Origin: Bacteroidota bacterium
Lineage (GTDB): Bacteria; Bacteroidota; Bacteroidia; Bacteroidales; F082
NCBI GenBank assembly: GCA_947505205.1
Contig: CANNKD010000002.1
Span: 1 to 56,952 of the forward strand
DNA length: 56,952 nt
Direction: 5' to 3'
The notes below the pieces were generated by a model. It did no database searches. It was not told where the DNA came from and saw only the letters and a program-made list of their open reading frames with translations. The translations under genes and the position numbers were made by a program. Shown piece by piece: positions 10,783 through 19,705 of this stretch; positions within the stretch are counted from its first letter, which is position 1, and each line of letters begins with the position of its first letter.

Positions 10783-10894
10783 TGCTTTGATGCGAAGCAA
10801 TATGGAAGCAATCATGGTTAAATCACATTTTCAATCACACGATTTATTGATAAATACCTCGTTGCCAAATAGTTGGAAATTTGCCCGATAAACT

Positions 10895-11767
10895 ATGATT
10901 ACACCATCGAAACCAATATTCAGCCGCTTAGACAAGGCTTTCAAAGAAGATTTGACACGAAATTTTCATTTAACACTGCGCCTTTCTCCCAACGGATTTT
11001 CATTTGTTATTTATGCACCTGATAAGCAGAAATACGTTGGTGTTGAAGTGTTTAAATTTCCGGCACCCGAAAAAGAGATTCAATACGCTTCAAAAATTGA
11101 CGAGATTATTATGCATCGGCAGTGGATCGCTTTCCCATACCAATCCGTTACTGTAATCATCGACCACACAGCAAATTGTCTCATCCCGACACCACTTTTC
11201 GATGAAAAGGAAAAAGGTACCTATCTTGCTTTTAACCAGGTTTTTCGTGATAATAACCGCATTGCTTTTGATACCCTCAAAAATGCCGATACAAAAAATA
11301 TCTATTACCTTTCAAACCCGCTTGTTGAAAAAATCAAGGAGCTTTGGGCTAATGCTACTATTGTTCATTTGAGTTCTGTACTCATCGAAAGTTTGTTGAT
11401 TACAAATAAAAATAAAGGATTAGAAGACAAAGTTTTTGTGAATGTTCGCGATCAACTATTTGATCTTGTGGTACTCAGAGAAGAGAAATTGCATTTCTAC
11501 AATCAGTTTAAATTCAATACAAAAGAAGATTTTCTATATTTTCTATTATTCTCGATGGAGCAACTACGCCTTAATCCCGAAACAACGGAGATTAATTTTC
11601 TGGGTCAAATCGACAAAGATTCACCTTTGTATGAAATTGCGTGGCATTATATCAGAAACAGTAAGTTTATTGCCCGTAATGAGAATTTTAAATACAGTTA
11701 TGTGCTCGAAGACCTTCTTTCATCACAATATTTCATTCTTTTTAATGCTCAACAATGCGAATTATAA
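10895..11767 (+). CDS. DUF3822 family protein
   Basis: 290 aa; resembles Bacteroidota proteins encoded immediately before rsmD; overlaps the rsmD start. Confidence 0.65.
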   Translation: MITPSKPIFSRLDKAFKEDLTRNFHLTLRLSPNGFSFVIYAPDKQKYVGVEVFKFPAPEKEIQYASKIDEIIMHRQWIAFPYQSVTVIIDHTANCLIPTPLFDEKEKGTYLAFNQVFRDNNRIAFDTLKNADTKNIYYLSNPLVEKIKELWANATIVHLSSVLIESLLITNKNKGLEDKVFVNVRDQLFDLVVLREEKLHFYNQFKFNTKEDFLYFLLFSMEQLRLNPETTEINFLGQIDKDSPLYEIAWHYIRNSKFIARNENFKYSYVLEDLLSSQYFILFNAQQCEL

Positions 11768-12291
11768 GAGGAACATATCAACGCAGAGTCATTCAGGCAC
11801 CGACTAATCTGCAGGTTAGGCCAACTACAGATATGGCTAAGGAAAGTTTGTTTAATATTTTAAACAATCTTTTAGATTTTGAAGATTTACATGTATTAGA
11901 TCTTTTTGCCGGAACCGGAAATATTTCTTATGAGTTTATCTCACGTGGGAGTAAGGTCACCGCCGTTGACAACAATTTTAAATGTATTCAATTTATACAT
12001 CAGACTGCCGAGAAACTGGCGATGGAGCACCTTAAAACAGTAAAATCTGATGTTTTTCAGTTTATCCCGCAACACCGTCTGAAGTACAATGTTATTTTTG
12101 CCGATCCACCATTCGATTCGCCTGATTATCAAAAACTTGTTGATTTGGTCTTTGATCAGGAATTGCTTCATACTGATGGGATGCTGGTGATTGAACACCC
12201 GATTGAAGTTTCATTCAAGGAGCACCCTAAATTTTCAGATCAGCGTCATTACGGAAAAGTAAATTTCAGTTTCTTCAATAACGAAGGCTAA
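11755..12291 (+). CDS. rsmD: 16S rRNA (guanine(966)-N(2))-methyltransferase RsmD
   Basis: 178 aa; MRIIRGTYQRR, PTTDMAKESLFNIL, VLDLFAGTGNISYE, VIFADPPFDS. Confidence 0.93.
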   Translation: MRIIRGTYQRRVIQAPTNLQVRPTTDMAKESLFNILNNLLDFEDLHVLDLFAGTGNISYEFISRGSKVTAVDNNFKCIQFIHQTAEKLAMEHLKTVKSDVFQFIPQHRLKYNVIFADPPFDSPDYQKLVDLVFDQELLHTDGMLVIEHPIEVSFKEHPKFSDQRHYGKVNFSFFNNEG

Positions 12292-12421
12292 GGGACAAAT
12301 TTTCGCAAGGCTTCAATCGTTTTCCAATTTCGGATTGTTGATTTCACCTTTAATTTCGACTCAATAACGGCATTGGTTAATTTAGAACTTTAAACTATTT
12401 GATTTGAACGGATTTTTGTAA

Positions 12422-13696
12422 TTAATATCCCAAATAAGAAAGAACCTCTATTGCAGAGCCTTCTGCTCCAATTGGTCTGACACCTTTTTCCAAATAGAAA
12501 TCGAGAGTTATTTCAGCGCGATTGGTAAACATCCCATCGGACATTGGTCTATCGTAAATTGAAGAGCCTGAACTATCATTGAAATATTTCTCCATCTGCT
12601 CTCTGGTATCAAAGGAATATGCGTGAATGGCTGCACCTGATTTATGAATAATGTCTGATTGCCATGGATTCAGTAGTTCAGGGTAATTGTTGGGAGCTCC
12701 TGAAATGCTTGGACCCATAAATACGGCATTATTTTCAATTCCGAAATTTATAAAACCAATATAAGTCTCAGGATCATTGGTTTGCATATCATCAGGCCCA
12801 GTGCCAGACCATAGGAGCAAACAGGTTGGAACTTGTCCGGCAAAAATTTGGTTAAGAATCTTCAGACTTTCGTGCGAAAAAGTTTGCAGGATAACTTTAC
12901 CTTTCGTATTGCCAACATTTACTTTTTGTGTACCATCGATTCCAATGACGAACTGGCTTACAATTGTCTCCGGTTTGGTGAGAATGTTCCATCCAAGCTG
13001 ATCTAGCTCTACATATAAAGCTTGTTCGATACCAGGATTTACTGCTGGTTCCTTGGTTTCAATATATATTCCGGGTCTGTGGCCATTATCCATTGGATCG
13101 ACTTCATATTCAAAAACATAGTTTACCGAACCATCTGAAAGTATATTTTTTGAATAGATTCGTTCCTGTGTAATTAGATTTCGTTTTAAACGCATACCTT
13201 GAGCGATCATGATCATATCTTCAAGCGTGGATATATATTGTTTTTGGGTTGTAAAGTTTTCGCGCGCCTGTTCGGGCCTTGCTTCATTAAACCATGTTCC
13301 GGCATCAAGTTGCATCAGTTCTTCATAGGTAAAGGAACTGGCCGGTAGGTTCGATCTGTCTGGATAAACATTCTCAATATCGCTGGTTCGTTTCAATTCA
13401 GCATCATGTAAACAAATTATTACACCGTCACTGGTAATTTGAAGATCAGCCTCAATGTAATCGACGCCAATATTGCGTGCCCATCTGTAGGCAGCTTCCG
13501 TTTCTTCGGGAACCCAATAGGTTGATCCACGGTGTGCAATAACAGCATTCATCGGGACATAATCCCTGATAAACTGTAATGCTGGTGAAAGTTCAGAAAG
13601 GATTAATTGGTATTCAGCCGGAGAGTGGCTTTTATTGCAGGAAGAAATTATCAATACACCGGTTAAAGCGCATAATATCAGTGCTTTGCTTTTCAT
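12422..13696 (-). CDS. Glycerophosphodiester phosphodiesterase, lipoprotein
   Basis: Lipobox-like IISSC; NAVIAHRGSTYWVPEETEAAY; YIEADLQITSDGVIICLHDAEL. Confidence 0.9.
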   Translation of the reverse strand: MKSKALILCALTGVLIISSCNKSHSPAEYQLILSELSPALQFIRDYVPMNAVIAHRGSTYWVPEETEAAYRWARNIGVDYIEADLQITSDGVIICLHDAELKRTSDIENVYPDRSNLPASSFTYEELMQLDAGTWFNEARPEQARENFTTQKQYISTLEDMIMIAQGMRLKRNLITQERIYSKNILSDGSVNYVFEYEVDPMDNGHRPGIYIETKEPAVNPGIEQALYVELDQLGWNILTKPETIVSQFVIGIDGTQKVNVGNTKGKVILQTFSHESLKILNQIFAGQVPTCLLLWSGTGPDDMQTNDPETYIGFINFGIENNAVFMGPSISGAPNNYPELLNPWQSDIIHKSGAAIHAYSFDTREQMEKYFNDSSGSSIYDRPMSDGMFTNRAEITLDFYLEKGVRPIGAEGSAIEVLSYLGY

Positions 13697-13833
13697 TCGA
13701 TATTGTTTTTGAATGATCTAGAATAAATTTCAATAGTTTAAATGATATTGACTTTTTGTATATTTTCAGATATAGATTACAAGTTTATTCAATTTTTACC
13801 AGTTGATGAGAAAAATCAATAAAATTTAATAAA

Positions 13834-14661
13834 TCAGCCAAATTTAACCGAAGTCATCGAAAGTGAACCCATCAACACAGTATCGTTATAAAACTCGGTC
13901 ATCTCATCTTTTTCTATTAAACCAAGAACATAAAGCAATGGAATATAATGGTCAGGTGTAGGAACTGCAAGTTGAAACGATGAAGCTAACTTCTTGTAAT
14001 TGATTAGTTTATCAAATTCTTCGTGTAAAATCATTTGTTTAAAACCATCATTTGCTTCCAATGCCCATTCGTAACCCGAATGCTGATTTTCCCAATCAAC
14101 CAAACGCAGATTGTGTATCATATTTCCACTTCCAATAATCAGAACACCTTTTCGGCGCAGAATTGCAAGTTCTTTCGCCAAATTGAAATGATAGCTCATG
14201 GATTTGGTATAATCGATACTCAATTGAATAACAGGCACATCCGCTTTCGGATACATTTGTTTAACAACCGACCAGCAACCGTGATCGAGACCCCAATTAT
14301 AATCGAGTTGCATTTCACCTGTGTGAATCGTTTTTTGAATCAAATCGGCTAAAATAGGATCACCGGAGGCATTGTATTGTACTTTATAAAGTGAGTCGGG
14401 GAAACCTCCAAAATCATGAATGGTTTTGGGCTTGTCCATGGCAGTAATATATGAACCTCTTGTCTCCCAATGTGCAGATATACAGATAATTGATTTTGGT
14501 TTGTCGATGTTTTCAATCATTTTTCTCCAACCAGCCACAAATAAATTTTCTTCAATAGCGTTCATGGGATTGCCATGCCCAACAAATAAAGCCGGCATTT
14601 TGGGTGTTTCAGCAAAGCTATCGACCATATTTTCGAGCGCTGCGAGTTTGACTGTCGTCAT
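13834..14661 (-). CDS. ygiD: 4,5-DOPA dioxygenase extradiol-like (LigB family)
   Basis: 275 aa; PALFVGHGNPMNAIE, ICISAHWETRG, LDHGCWSVVKQMYPKADVPVIQLS. Confidence 0.88.
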   Translation of the reverse strand: MTTVKLAALENMVDSFAETPKMPALFVGHGNPMNAIEENLFVAGWRKMIENIDKPKSIICISAHWETRGSYITAMDKPKTIHDFGGFPDSLYKVQYNASGDPILADLIQKTIHTGEMQLDYNWGLDHGCWSVVKQMYPKADVPVIQLSIDYTKSMSYHFNLAKELAILRRKGVLIIGSGNMIHNLRLVDWENQHSGYEWALEANDGFKQMILHEEFDKLINYKKLASSFQLAVPTPDHYIPLLYVLGLIEKDEMTEFYNDTVLMGSLSMTSVKFG

Positions 14662-14690
14662 ATTTCTTTTTTAGTTTATAATGAAAATCA

Positions 14691-17102
14691 TCATTCCCAT
14701 CTCAGGGCTTTCAGTGGATTTGACCTTATGGCCGATATGGTGCGCCAAAGAATGATAGCTAAGGTTAACATAATGGATGAAATTGCAGCCACAATAAAAT
14801 AAATGATATCTAAATTGATGTGATAGGCAAAACTTTCGAGCCAACGATGAAGCAATAACCATGAAACCGGCCAGGCAATCAGATTTGATAATAAAATCAA
14901 CCAAAGATATTCTTTCGAGAATAGCAAAAACATTTCCTTCATACCTGCACCGATCGTTAAACGGATACATATTTCGCGGTTTCGTTGAGCTATCATATAC
15001 GAAACCAGACCAAACAAACCCAAACCGGCAACAACGATTATCAGTATCGTTAATCCGAGCGAAAACCTGCTCAGGCGCGTTTCTTCGATGTATTGTTTGT
15101 TTAATTCGTCAGTAAGAAAGCTGCACTCAAAGGGGCGGCCAGGCGCGTATTGATTAAATTTACTTTCGATAAACGAGAGTGTGTTTGCGTTTTTTTCTCC
15201 ATTAATCCGGACAGCGATGAACTTTAAAAAGAAATATTTTTCATTTTCATTTTCCTTGATATTCAACACAAAAGGCGATAATGTTGTGTGCAATGAAGTC
15301 GCATTGAAATCTTTGAAAACGCCGATAACCCGTTCGTCACCGCTTAATGATTTGAATTTTTTACCCAATGCATTTTCATTCGCTCCCCAGCCCAGATATT
15401 TCACCATTGCTTCGTTGATTAACATGCCGTTGGCAGCATCGGTTTTATTATTCCGGTTATAATCTCTACCGGCAACTATTTGAATATCAAATGTTTTAAC
15501 AAAATCTTCGTCAACAACCAAGGCGGGGTAAAACTGCCATTTATCTTCAGGCACGCCTTCCGGACGGAATTCATGCGTATTGTGCGCCACTCCAAAAATA
15601 TCATCAACACATGTAACGGCTTGTATATCAGGATTTGCTAACAGTTCATTTTTGAAACTTTCATATTTCGTAACAATTGGATTTCCGGTAACCTGAATAT
15701 ATACAATCGCATCTTTATTGAATCCAAGCTTGGCCGTGCGGAGAAAATGAAGTTGATCAAATGCAGTTAATGTGCTTATAATCAAACCAATAGAAATTGT
15801 AAACTGAATTACCACGAGGACTTTTCGGGCTACAATCGTTCGAGGTCCGCCATCGAAATGACCTTTCAATACGTTCAATGGTTGAAAAGATGAGAGATAA
15901 AATGCTGGATATAAGCCTGAAAGCAATCCTGTCAAAAAGCCAATCAAAAACAAAACACCTGCCCAAAATGGTTCTAAAAACATACTTAGACTTAGTTGCT
16001 TATTCGCTAACACATTAAAATATGGCAGACTGATTTCGACAATAATTAATGAAAAAATTAGAGCTAAAAAGCTTATAATTAATGCTTCACCAACGAATTG
16101 AAATACAAGTTGCCATTTTTCGACGCCGATTACTTTTTTCATTCCAATTTCTATCGTTCGCGAACTTGAAGTGGCGGTACTCAAATTCATAAAATTGATA
16201 ATGGCAATGATGAGCAAAAAACAGGCAATTGCTGATAAAATATAAACATAGCTGATGTTTCCGTTCGGTTCAATCTCATAATCGATATGCGAATGCAGAT
16301 GAATGTCTGTAAGTGCCTGTAAATAAAGCCGAATACTTTCTTTTGTTGCGTCGTAGTAATACTTTTTCACAAATTCAGGCAACTTCGATTCAAGTTGAGA
16401 TTGATTGATACCCGATTTTAGCTGGATATAAGTCCAGCAAGGATTCCAAACCCATGTTTTAGGTAAACTTCCCCGAAAAAATGTCTTGGCAGATGACATA
16501 GAAGCCATAAAATCCCAGGTGAAATGTGAGGTGCTCGGTATTTGATCGACCACACCAGTCACCATTAAATCGATACGATCCTGATAGCGTATGGTTTTCC
16601 CCATTGGGTTTTCTTGGCCAAAATACTTTTCCGCAGTTTGTTTGGTGATTACGACAGCAAATGATTCATTTAGTGCACTTTGTGGATCGCCATAAATGAA
16701 GTTGTAATCAAATACTTGAAAGAAATTCGAATCGGCAAAAAATAGATTTCGTTCATTATAGGCTTTGTCACCAACTTTAATCAGACTTCTGGGTGCCTGA
16801 AAATTGAAGATTCGTATCACCTTTTCAATCATTCCCGGAAATTCGTTCATCAAGGTCGGAGCCACAGGAAAAGGTGCGCTTGCCGATTCCTCGCCAACGC
16901 CTTCAAAATCGGAAATGCTCACCAACCGATAAATCGAATCGGCATTTTTATGGTATCTGTCATAACTCAATTCATCGACCACATAGAGCAAAATAAGGAT
17001 AAAACTTGCTAAACCAATGGCTAATCCAAACACATTAATGGTGGAAGAAATCTTGTGTTTAAAGATATTTCTGAATGCTATTTTGAGTTGATACAGGTAC
17101 AT
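14691..17102 (-). CDS. ABC transporter permease (FtsX/MacB_PCD duplicated)
   Basis: 803 aa; LKIAFRNIFKHKISSTINVFGLAIGLASFILILLY; two FtsX-like blocks; IAQRNREICIRLTIGA. Confidence 0.92.
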   Translation of the reverse strand: MYLYQLKIAFRNIFKHKISSTINVFGLAIGLASFILILLYVVDELSYDRYHKNADSIYRLVSISDFEGVGEESASAPFPVAPTLMNEFPGMIEKVIRIFNFQAPRSLIKVGDKAYNERNLFFADSNFFQVFDYNFIYGDPQSALNESFAVVITKQTAEKYFGQENPMGKTIRYQDRIDLMVTGVVDQIPSTSHFTWDFMASMSSAKTFFRGSLPKTWVWNPCWTYIQLKSGINQSQLESKLPEFVKKYYYDATKESIRLYLQALTDIHLHSHIDYEIEPNGNISYVYILSAIACFLLIIAIINFMNLSTATSSSRTIEIGMKKVIGVEKWQLVFQFVGEALIISFLALIFSLIIVEISLPYFNVLANKQLSLSMFLEPFWAGVLFLIGFLTGLLSGLYPAFYLSSFQPLNVLKGHFDGGPRTIVARKVLVVIQFTISIGLIISTLTAFDQLHFLRTAKLGFNKDAIVYIQVTGNPIVTKYESFKNELLANPDIQAVTCVDDIFGVAHNTHEFRPEGVPEDKWQFYPALVVDEDFVKTFDIQIVAGRDYNRNNKTDAANGMLINEAMVKYLGWGANENALGKKFKSLSGDERVIGVFKDFNATSLHTTLSPFVLNIKENENEKYFFLKFIAVRINGEKNANTLSFIESKFNQYAPGRPFECSFLTDELNKQYIEETRLSRFSLGLTILIIVVAGLGLFGLVSYMIAQRNREICIRLTIGAGMKEMFLLFSKEYLWLILLSNLIAWPVSWLLLHRWLESFAYHINLDIIYFIVAAISSIMLTLAIILWRTISAIRSNPLKALRWE

Positions 17103-17200
17103 TTACGCCTTAGATTATTGAGGTTATTGTTTGAATTAAAATTGGTAATATTTATTTAAGTTCAAGATAATCAGACTTATAATATGTTAATTTGAATTTT

Positions 17201-17458
17201 TCATGTTTTCTTTTTAAACATAAGCGTAATATTTTTATCCGTTGGCGGCCCTATTTCGATAAGTTCCCAATCCTTATCGTACGATTCAATTTTGTGACGC
17301 AAAACGGTAACTTTATCATCGCCGGATGCCACATTTCCTTCCCAGTCAAGCAATTCCACGCGGTATTGCAAACACCGGTTGCGTCCGTCAATTCTGACAT
17401 CAATTTCGACATTTTGATCCTTGTCGAGTTCTGGAATTAAAATGACAACTTCACGCAT
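17201..17458 (-). CDS. Small uncharacterised protein of the exporter operon
   Basis: 85 aa, intact, 11 nt downstream of the ATPase gene on the same strand; soluble-looking, no TM segment. Confidence 0.7.
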   Translation of the reverse strand: MREVVILIPELDKDQNVEIDVRIDGRNRCLQYRVELLDWEGNVASGDDKVTVLRHKIESYDKDWELIEIGPPTDKNITLMFKKKT

Positions 17459-17469
17459 TGCCTTGTAAT

Positions 17470-18156
17470 TTAGATGTAATTCTTTTTGAAATTTTCGTTG
17501 ATAATCTGTCCGTCGAACAGACGGATAACACGACGGCTGTATTCGGCGTCGCGTTGGGAATGGGTAACCATGATGATGGTTGTGCCGATGATGTTCAAAT
17601 CGTTGAGCAGATTCATCACTTCTTCGCCATGTGCCGAATCAAGATTTCCTGTTGGCTCGTCAGCAAGAATGAGCGCCGGTTTGGCAATCACAGCACGTGC
17701 CACCGCAACTCTTTGTTGCTGACCACCAGAAAGTTGCAGTGGAAAATGTTTGGCACGATGTGCAATTTGCATTTGTTCCAATACTTCATTTACACGTTCG
17801 CGGCGATCACGCGATGCCATTTTCAAATAGATCAAAGGCAATTCGATATTTTCGAAAACCGTGAGTTCGTCAATCAGATTGAAATTCTGAAAAACGAAAC
17901 CAATATTGTGTTTGCGTAAACCAGCCCGATGCCGCTCATTGCTTTTCGAAACCTCGTGATCGAGAAAAGTATAGGTTCCGGCACTTGGATTATCAAGCAG
18001 ACCGAGGATGTTGAGTAAAGTCGATTTCCCGCATCCCGATGGTCCCATGATCGCAACAAACTCACCTTTTTTAATCTCAAAAGACACAGCGTTGAGTGCC
18101 GTTGTTTCAACTTCATCGGTTCTGAAAATCTTCGTAAGTTTCTCTGCCTTAATCAT
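17470..18156 (-). CDS. ABC transporter ATP-binding protein (MacB/LolD-like)
   Basis: Walker A GPSGCGKST, signature LSGGQQQRVAVARA, Walker B LILADEPTGNLD. Confidence 0.95.
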   Translation of the reverse strand: MIKAEKLTKIFRTDEVETTALNAVSFEIKKGEFVAIMGPSGCGKSTLLNILGLLDNPSAGTYTFLDHEVSKSNERHRAGLRKHNIGFVFQNFNLIDELTVFENIELPLIYLKMASRDRRERVNEVLEQMQIAHRAKHFPLQLSGGQQQRVAVARAVIAKPALILADEPTGNLDSAHGEEVMNLLNDLNIIGTTIIMVTHSQRDAEYSRRVIRLFDGQIINENFKKNYI

Positions 18157-18200
18157 TTGTATTTATTTTATAATATTCTATTTTGTAACTCTGAACTCCG

Positions 18201-18245
18201 CTTCGACTTCGCTCAGCCTCTGCCGGTCAATGAGCGAAGTTGAAG
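18201..18245. repeat. Inverted repeat: CTTCGACTTCGCTCA - 15 nt - TGAGCGAAGTTGAAG
   Basis: 15-bp arms with one mismatch, between the HlyD-like and ATPase genes. Confidence 0.85.
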
Positions 18246-18278
18246 TGCCGAACTCCAAACTCATCCATCATACTTTTT

Positions 18279-19529
18279 TCACTTAAAAACCACTTTATCC
18301 ACTTTACCAAATATATCGTAAGAAGATGTGATAACCCGCTCACCCGCTTCAAGACCTTCAATTACCTCGTATGAAACAGTATTTTGCCGGTTGATTTGAA
18401 TGCTTCTGCGTACAGCGAATGAATCTGAAGGATCGACAACAAAGATCCAATTTCCTCCTGTTTGCTGAAAAAAACCTCCTCGTTTTACCGTTATGGCGTT
18501 GGTTTGTCCGCTGAATTTTAATTTCAGTTGAAGGGTTTGCCCGCGCTTTATATGATCCGGATATCCGTTAACGAAATTCAAATCAACCTGAAAAGAACCT
18601 GCTGTAACATCGGTATAAATCTTGTGAATAGTTAAAAAATATTTTTTACCCTCAAAATCGAAAGTTGCTTCCTGCCCGATAGTTACGCGTGAAATATATC
18701 GTTCATCGATATTTGCCCTCAGTTTAAAATCGTCCGGAATATCAATCTGGCCAAGGTGTTCGCCAACATTGGCTGTTTGTCCTATTTCGATATTGAAAGA
18801 TGAAAGTTTGCCATCTGCAGGTGCTTTAACATACAGATTACCAAGACTTTCTTTTAGTAAATTCAGGTTTTGATACAAGCGATCCATCGAAATATCAATC
18901 TGACCATACCGACGAAAGGCGGAAATGGAATCGAGCCGTTGCAGTTCGAGTGAAATCTCAAGTTGTTTTTTGGCAAACCGGTATGAACGCTCATTATCTT
19001 CAAATTCTTGTGCTGAGATTAGACTATCGCCATAAAGTTTCTGTATCCGATGGAAATTTGCGGTTGCCAGCTCAATCTCCTGACGCAATGAAACGATTTC
19101 TTTTTGCCGGACGAATTTATTTTGTTCCAGAGCTATCTTACTGTTTTGTAGATTGTTAATGGCTTCAAAAATACGTGTTTCCTGTTCCATATAGCTTAAC
19201 TCGAGATTCGTATTCACGAGCTTCATGATTTTATCGCCTTTCTTCAACATCGCTCCATCCTCAACATACATTTCCTGAACATTTCCTCCCATTATGGCAT
19301 CGATATAAATAGTGGTTTTTGGAAATACGATTCCATCAATGGGTATAAATTCTTCGAAAAGTTCATTTTGAACTGTGGAAATCGTAATTCGGTCACGATT
19401 TACATACATCTTATGTTCGTTTCTATCGAAAAAAATGAGTTTCGCGACGAATAAAATCAGCAGCAAAGCCCCTGAAAACATGAGAATCCTACTGAATGGC
19501 CATTTCCTCTTTTCGATTTTGCGGTCCAT
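18279..19529 (-). CDS. HlyD/MacA-type efflux periplasmic adaptor
   Basis: 416 aa; N-terminal TM, IDGIVFPKTTIYIDAIMGGNVQEMYVEDGAMLKKGDKIMKL biotinyl-lipoyl-like, central coiled coil. Confidence 0.88.
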   Translation of the reverse strand: MDRKIEKRKWPFSRILMFSGALLLILFVAKLIFFDRNEHKMYVNRDRITISTVQNELFEEFIPIDGIVFPKTTIYIDAIMGGNVQEMYVEDGAMLKKGDKIMKLVNTNLELSYMEQETRIFEAINNLQNSKIALEQNKFVRQKEIVSLRQEIELATANFHRIQKLYGDSLISAQEFEDNERSYRFAKKQLEISLELQRLDSISAFRRYGQIDISMDRLYQNLNLLKESLGNLYVKAPADGKLSSFNIEIGQTANVGEHLGQIDIPDDFKLRANIDERYISRVTIGQEATFDFEGKKYFLTIHKIYTDVTAGSFQVDLNFVNGYPDHIKRGQTLQLKLKFSGQTNAITVKRGGFFQQTGGNWIFVVDPSDSFAVRRSIQINRQNTVSYEVIEGLEAGERVITSSYDIFGKVDKVVFK

Positions 19530-19561
19530 AAACTTAAATTTTAAGAAATTTTAACCAAGAC

Positions 19562-19577
19562 TATGCCAGCTGGCATA
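19562..19577. promoter_or_regulatory. Perfect 16-bp palindrome TATGCCAGCTGGCATA, candidate operator
   Basis: Seen directly in the divergent intergenic region between the exporter operon and the sigma54 regulator. Confidence 0.5.
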
Positions 19578-19705
19578 TATCTTTGTATATCAATGTCATA
19601 TAAAAAAATATTTGTGAAGCTGTAACTTTAACTGTTCGAATTCGTCCATTACTTTGTACAATTACGAACAGAATAAATACTTTTACCATTAATTGACAAA
19701 TCAAA

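Noticed and set aside
17458-17919. 153-aa plus-strand ORF antisense to the ABC ATPase
   Set aside because: Antisense shadow of a gene with complete Walker A, signature and Walker B motifs.
19562-19590. Sigma54 -24/-12 promoter
   Set aside because: TGGCA is present on both strands but no GC at the required N10 spacing in either direction.
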